In this document: one piece after another, positions 5,587 to 7,740 of the stretch | Layout: every line of letters begins with the position of its first letter | How positions within the stretch are numbered: the stretch's first letter is position 1 | DNA from: Flavobacteriia bacterium | GTDB lineage: Bacteria; Bacteroidota; Bacteroidia; Flavobacteriales_D; Crocinitomicaceae | DNA length: 7,740 bases | Direction: 5' to 3' | NCBI GenBank assembly: GCA_009925805.1 | Contig: RFQF01000095.1 | Location: forward strand, 1-7,740 | Position numbers and translations under genes: made by a program | Notes under the pieces: model-generated | Database searches by the model: none | Seen by the model: only the letters and a program-made list of their open reading frames with translations | Told to the model about the DNA's origin: nothing

Positions 5587-7178
5587 ACGCGTTGTAACTT
5601 AAATTCCGAAGACTTGTGAAACGTAATTTTAGGGTAATCTTGTTCGGCCATCGAAAGAAGAAACGGAGTTTCCGCTAAAAACACCCAATTTTCGTCTTTA
5701 TCCATGGCCATGTGGTTGGCCTTTGCGCGCTGAAATCGCTGCATTTCCTCCGGATCTTCCGAGGTAATCCAACAGGCTTTCACATAATTCCTTGGTACAA
5801 AACGGCAATTGGCGCCGTACTCATGCACCAAACGATAATTGATGACTTCAAATTGCAGTTGACCAACAGTGCCTACAATTTTACGATTTCCAGGCTGTTG
5901 AATGAAAAGTTGGGCTACCCCTTCATCGATCAGCTGCCGGATACCTTTTTCCAGTTGCTTGGATTTCATAGGATCCAAGTTCTCAAGTTCCTGAAATATT
6001 TCGGGAGAAAAACTGGGAATTCCTTGATACATGAGCTTCTCTCCTTCGGTCAAGGTGTCGCCTATTTTAAAGTTACCGGAGTCGTATAATCCCACCACGT
6101 CCCCAGGAAAAGCTTCGTCGATCACGCTTTTGTCTTGAGCCATGAACGAAGTGGGGTTTGGGAATTTCATTTTTTTATCCGACCGAACATGGTAATAGAA
6201 TTGATTGCGCTCGAATTTTCCAGATACAATCCTCAAGAATGCAATACGGTCTCGATGTTTGGGATCAAGGTTCGCGTGAATCTTAAATACAAATCCGCTG
6301 AATTTATCTTCATCGGGTTGAATAAATCGCTGGTCGGATGCCCGTCCTCTCGGCGAAGGCGAAATTTCACAGAAGGTATCCAGCAATTCTTTTACGCCAA
6401 AATTATTCACCGCAGATCCAAAGAACACGGGCGCCATGTCGCCATCCAGGTATTCTTGTCGATCAAACGGATCGTACACGCCTTCCACCATCGCTAATTC
6501 TTCGCGCAATTCCTGGGCTGGCGCTTCGCCTAATAGGGACCCAAGTTCGGGATCCTCCAGGTTTTCAAAGGAAACTACCTCCTCCGAAATTTTCGTTTTA
6601 TTTGCGGCGAACAAATTCAAGCCACGACGGTAGATGTTATACACCCCTTGAAACCGATCACCCATACCAATAGGCCAGGAGAGTGGACAAACTTTTATCG
6701 ACAAGGTTTTTTCCAATTCATCCAACAAATCGAAGGCTTCTTTTCCGTCGCGGTCCAACTTATTGATGAAAATTATAACCGGCGTCTTGCGCATCCGACA
6801 CACTTCCATCAAGCGCTTGGTTTGTTCCTCCACCCCATTGGCGCAATCGATGACCAAGATCACGGAATCCACGGCAGTTAGGGTGCGGAACGTATCTTCA
6901 GCGAAATCCTTGTGACCTGGTGTATCGAGAATGTTGATTTGTTTATTCGAGTATTCAAAAGCCATGACGGAAGTTGCCACAGAAATCCCGCGTTGTTTTT
7001 CAATTTCCATGAAATCCGAGGTTGCGGTTTTCTTGATTTTATTGTTTTTTACGGCACCGGCTGTTTGAATCGCCCCACCAAATAGGAGCAATTTTTCCGT
7101 TAAGGTCGTTTTACCGGCATCCGGATGCGAAATGATTCCGAAGGTTCGTCGTTTTTCCGTGGCTTCCTGGTTTTTCAT
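5583..7178 (-). CDS. prfC: Peptide chain release factor 3
   Basis: A ribosome-dependent GTPase that recycles class I release factors RF1 and RF2 after peptide release. At 531 residues it is full length. The GTPase motifs are all present: G1 SHPDAGKT (17-24), the G2 switch RGISV (63-67), G3 DTPGH (85-89) and G4 NKLD (139-142). SWPIGMG at 167-173 is characteristic of RF3 as against EF-G. The beta-barrel domain II and the RF3 C-terminal domain follow, with the family-like VGTVGQLQFEV near 430-440. The start at 7178 gives the usual short basic N-terminus; an ATG seven bases upstream is out of frame. An intrinsic terminator for ndk ends only eight bases before the start, and I find no clear promoter of its own. 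The gene converges on the Crp-family gene, with 4 bp of overlap. Confidence 0.96.
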   Translation of the reverse strand: MKNQEATEKRRTFGIISHPDAGKTTLTEKLLLFGGAIQTAGAVKNNKIKKTATSDFMEIEKQRGISVATSVMAFEYSNKQINILDTPGHKDFAEDTFRTLTAVDSVILVIDCANGVEEQTKRLMEVCRMRKTPVIIFINKLDRDGKEAFDLLDELEKTLSIKVCPLSWPIGMGDRFQGVYNIYRRGLNLFAANKTKISEEVVSFENLEDPELGSLLGEAPAQELREELAMVEGVYDPFDRQEYLDGDMAPVFFGSAVNNFGVKELLDTFCEISPSPRGRASDQRFIQPDEDKFSGFVFKIHANLDPKHRDRIAFLRIVSGKFERNQFYYHVRSDKKMKFPNPTSFMAQDKSVIDEAFPGDVVGLYDSGNFKIGDTLTEGEKLMYQGIPSFSPEIFQELENLDPMKSKQLEKGIRQLIDEGVAQLFIQQPGNRKIVGTVGQLQFEVINYRLVHEYGANCRFVPRNYVKACWITSEDPEEMQRFQRAKANHMAMDKDENWVFLAETPFLLSMAEQDYPKITFHKSSEFKLQRV

Positions 7179-7185
7179 ACGGCAT

Positions 7186-7211
7186 AAAAAAGACCACGCA
7201 CTGGTGGTCTT
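7186..7211 (-). terminator. Intrinsic terminator between ndk and prfC
   Basis: On the minus strand AAGACCAC (7211-7204) pairs perfectly with GTGGTCTT (7197-7190) across a six-base loop, and six T residues follow (7191-7186, the first two shared with the stem). This is a textbook Rho-independent terminator for ndk. The T-tract ends eight bases from the prfC start, so it lies within any prfC leader made by read-through. Confidence 0.8.
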
Positions 7212-7232
7212 AGTAAAATCAAGGGTTACTTA

Positions 7233-7652
7233 TTAAAATATCTCTGACGCATTGAAATGAAAATCGCTTTCAATAGCTGCATTCTCGTCGGAATCGCTAC
7301 CGTGAACCGCATTTCGAGCCTTACTTTCGGCATAGGCCTTTCGAATCGTGCCTTCAGCGGCCTCCGCTGGATCCGTGGAACCGATGAGTTTTCGGAAAGA
7401 AGCTACGGCGTCCTCTTTTTCTAAAATAGCCGCTACAATGGGACCTGAAGTCATGTATTCCACCAATTCCCCATAAAATGGACGTTCTTTATGAACCGCA
7501 TAAAAAGCGGCAGCTTGATCGGTGCTTAAACGTGTATACTTCATAGCTTTGATGGTAAATCCATCCTGCAGGATCATGTCGATAATTTTACCCATGTTAC
7601 CGTTTTCAATCGCATCGGGTTTTAACATGGTGAAAGTTCTGTTAGTGGTCAT
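7233..7652 (-). CDS. ndk: Nucleoside diphosphate kinase
   Basis: It transfers the gamma phosphate of ATP to nucleoside diphosphates through a phosphohistidine intermediate, balancing NTP and dNTP pools in the cytoplasm. The protein has 139 residues, the normal length. Visible active-site residues include Lys11 in TMLKPDA, the RPFY region (57-60) and the catalytic His117 in NAVHGSDSDENA (114-125), with Asn114 also conserved. The start at 7652 gives the usual NRTFTMLKPD N-terminus. The upstream region is A-rich with no Shine-Dalgarno sequence, as elsewhere in the window. A good -7 promoter element lies 19 bases upstream, and an intrinsic terminator lies 22 bases after the stop codon, so ndk looks like a single-gene transcript. 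Confidence 0.97.
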   Translation of the reverse strand: MTTNRTFTMLKPDAIENGNMGKIIDMILQDGFTIKAMKYTRLSTDQAAAFYAVHKERPFYGELVEYMTSGPIVAAILEKEDAVASFRKLIGSTDPAEAAEGTIRKAYAESKARNAVHGSDSDENAAIESDFHFNASEIF

Positions 7653-7655
7653 TAT

Positions 7656-7685
7656 TTTGTGTATTTTGGTGCAAAGATAGGTTTT
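7656..7685 (+). promoter_or_regulatory. Candidate promoter for the rightward gene at the window edge
   Basis: TTTG at 7656-7659, 18 bases, then TAGGTTTT at 7678-7685, one mismatch from TAnnTTTG. It shares the central TA with the -7 element of ndk, so the two promoters would be back to back and could not easily be occupied together. Confidence 0.4.
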
Positions 7686-7703
7686 CTTTTTTGTCCGTAA
7701 AAC
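7672..7703 (-). promoter_or_regulatory. Bacteroidota-type promoter for ndk
   Basis: On the minus strand TATCTTTG (7679-7672) is a perfect -7 element, and GTTTT (7703-7699) lies 19 bases upstream as a weak -33 box. The -7 element ends 19 bases before the ndk ATG. Confidence 0.65.
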
Positions 7704-7711
7704 TCACTGTT

Positions 7712-7740
7712 ATGCCTCGATATTACTCCTACCCGTTACT
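7712..7740 (+). CDS. Start of an unidentified gene, cut by the window edge
   Basis: An ATG at 7712 opens a frame reading MPRYYSYPL to the end of the window. It lies 26 bases after the candidate promoter -7 element and is divergent from ndk. Too little is visible to name a product or to be sure that this is the real start. Confidence 0.35.

Noticed and set aside
5712..6881. Plus-strand open frames over prfC
   Set aside because: They are antisense shadows of a full-length, motif-complete release factor 3 gene.
7183..7185. Upstream ATG for prfC
   Set aside because: It is seven bases from the chosen start and therefore in another frame.
1..7740. tRNA genes, insertion sequences, integrase sites or a toxin-antitoxin or defence cassette
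   Set aside because: None is visible: gaps are short, genes are typical chromosomal ones, and no transposase or phage-like frame is present.

Overview
The window looks like a chromosomal housekeeping segment of a member of the Bacteroidota, probably a Flavobacteriales-type organism. The evidence is the archaeal-type (type 3) prolyl-tRNA synthetase, a Crp/Fnr regulator of the TCAM..CC subfamily, a DUF983 protein, TAnnTTTG promoter elements at about -7, and the lack of Shine-Dalgarno sequences before every start. I see no insertion sequence, phage, CRISPR array, tRNA or rRNA. No gap between genes exceeds about 215 bases.

Layout. The window opens inside an alpha-D-phosphohexomutase gene (1-801, +). 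A 210-base intergenic region follows, filled by a two-copy composite of 8-bp-periodic GAC and GTC repeats arranged as mirror-centred hairpins. It separates the mutase from a convergent ZIP metal transporter gene (1016-1840, -). The transporter is divergent from a small lipoprotein gene (1910-2272, +), and the two share a compact promoter region holding a perfect 10-bp palindrome. Next come proS (2336-3808) and, one base later, a tRNA1(Val)-adenine37-type methyltransferase gene that has no usable ATG and must start at TTG. A new TAnnTTTG promoter, with a CTTCA-N6-TGAAG dyad in its spacer, leads into a two-gene operon: a zinc-ribbon DUF983 membrane protein overlapping a Crp/Fnr-family regulator. 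That regulator ends tail-to-tail with prfC (release factor 3, -), the stop codons overlapping by 4 bp. Upstream of prfC is ndk (nucleoside diphosphate kinase, -), with an intrinsic terminator squeezed between them. At the right edge a divergent promoter points to a further + strand gene, of which only the first nine or so codons are visible.

Functionally, proS, trmN-like and prfC belong to translation (tRNA charging, tRNA modification, termination). ndk and the mutase are core metabolism. The ZIP transporter, lipoprotein and DUF983/Crp pair are envelope or regulatory genes. No obvious multi-gene novel system is present. The most unusual items are the periodic GAC/GTC hairpin array (about 809-1016), the possible autoregulatory dyad of the DUF983-Crp operon, the near-leaderless ZIP promoter, and the terminator abutting the prfC start.
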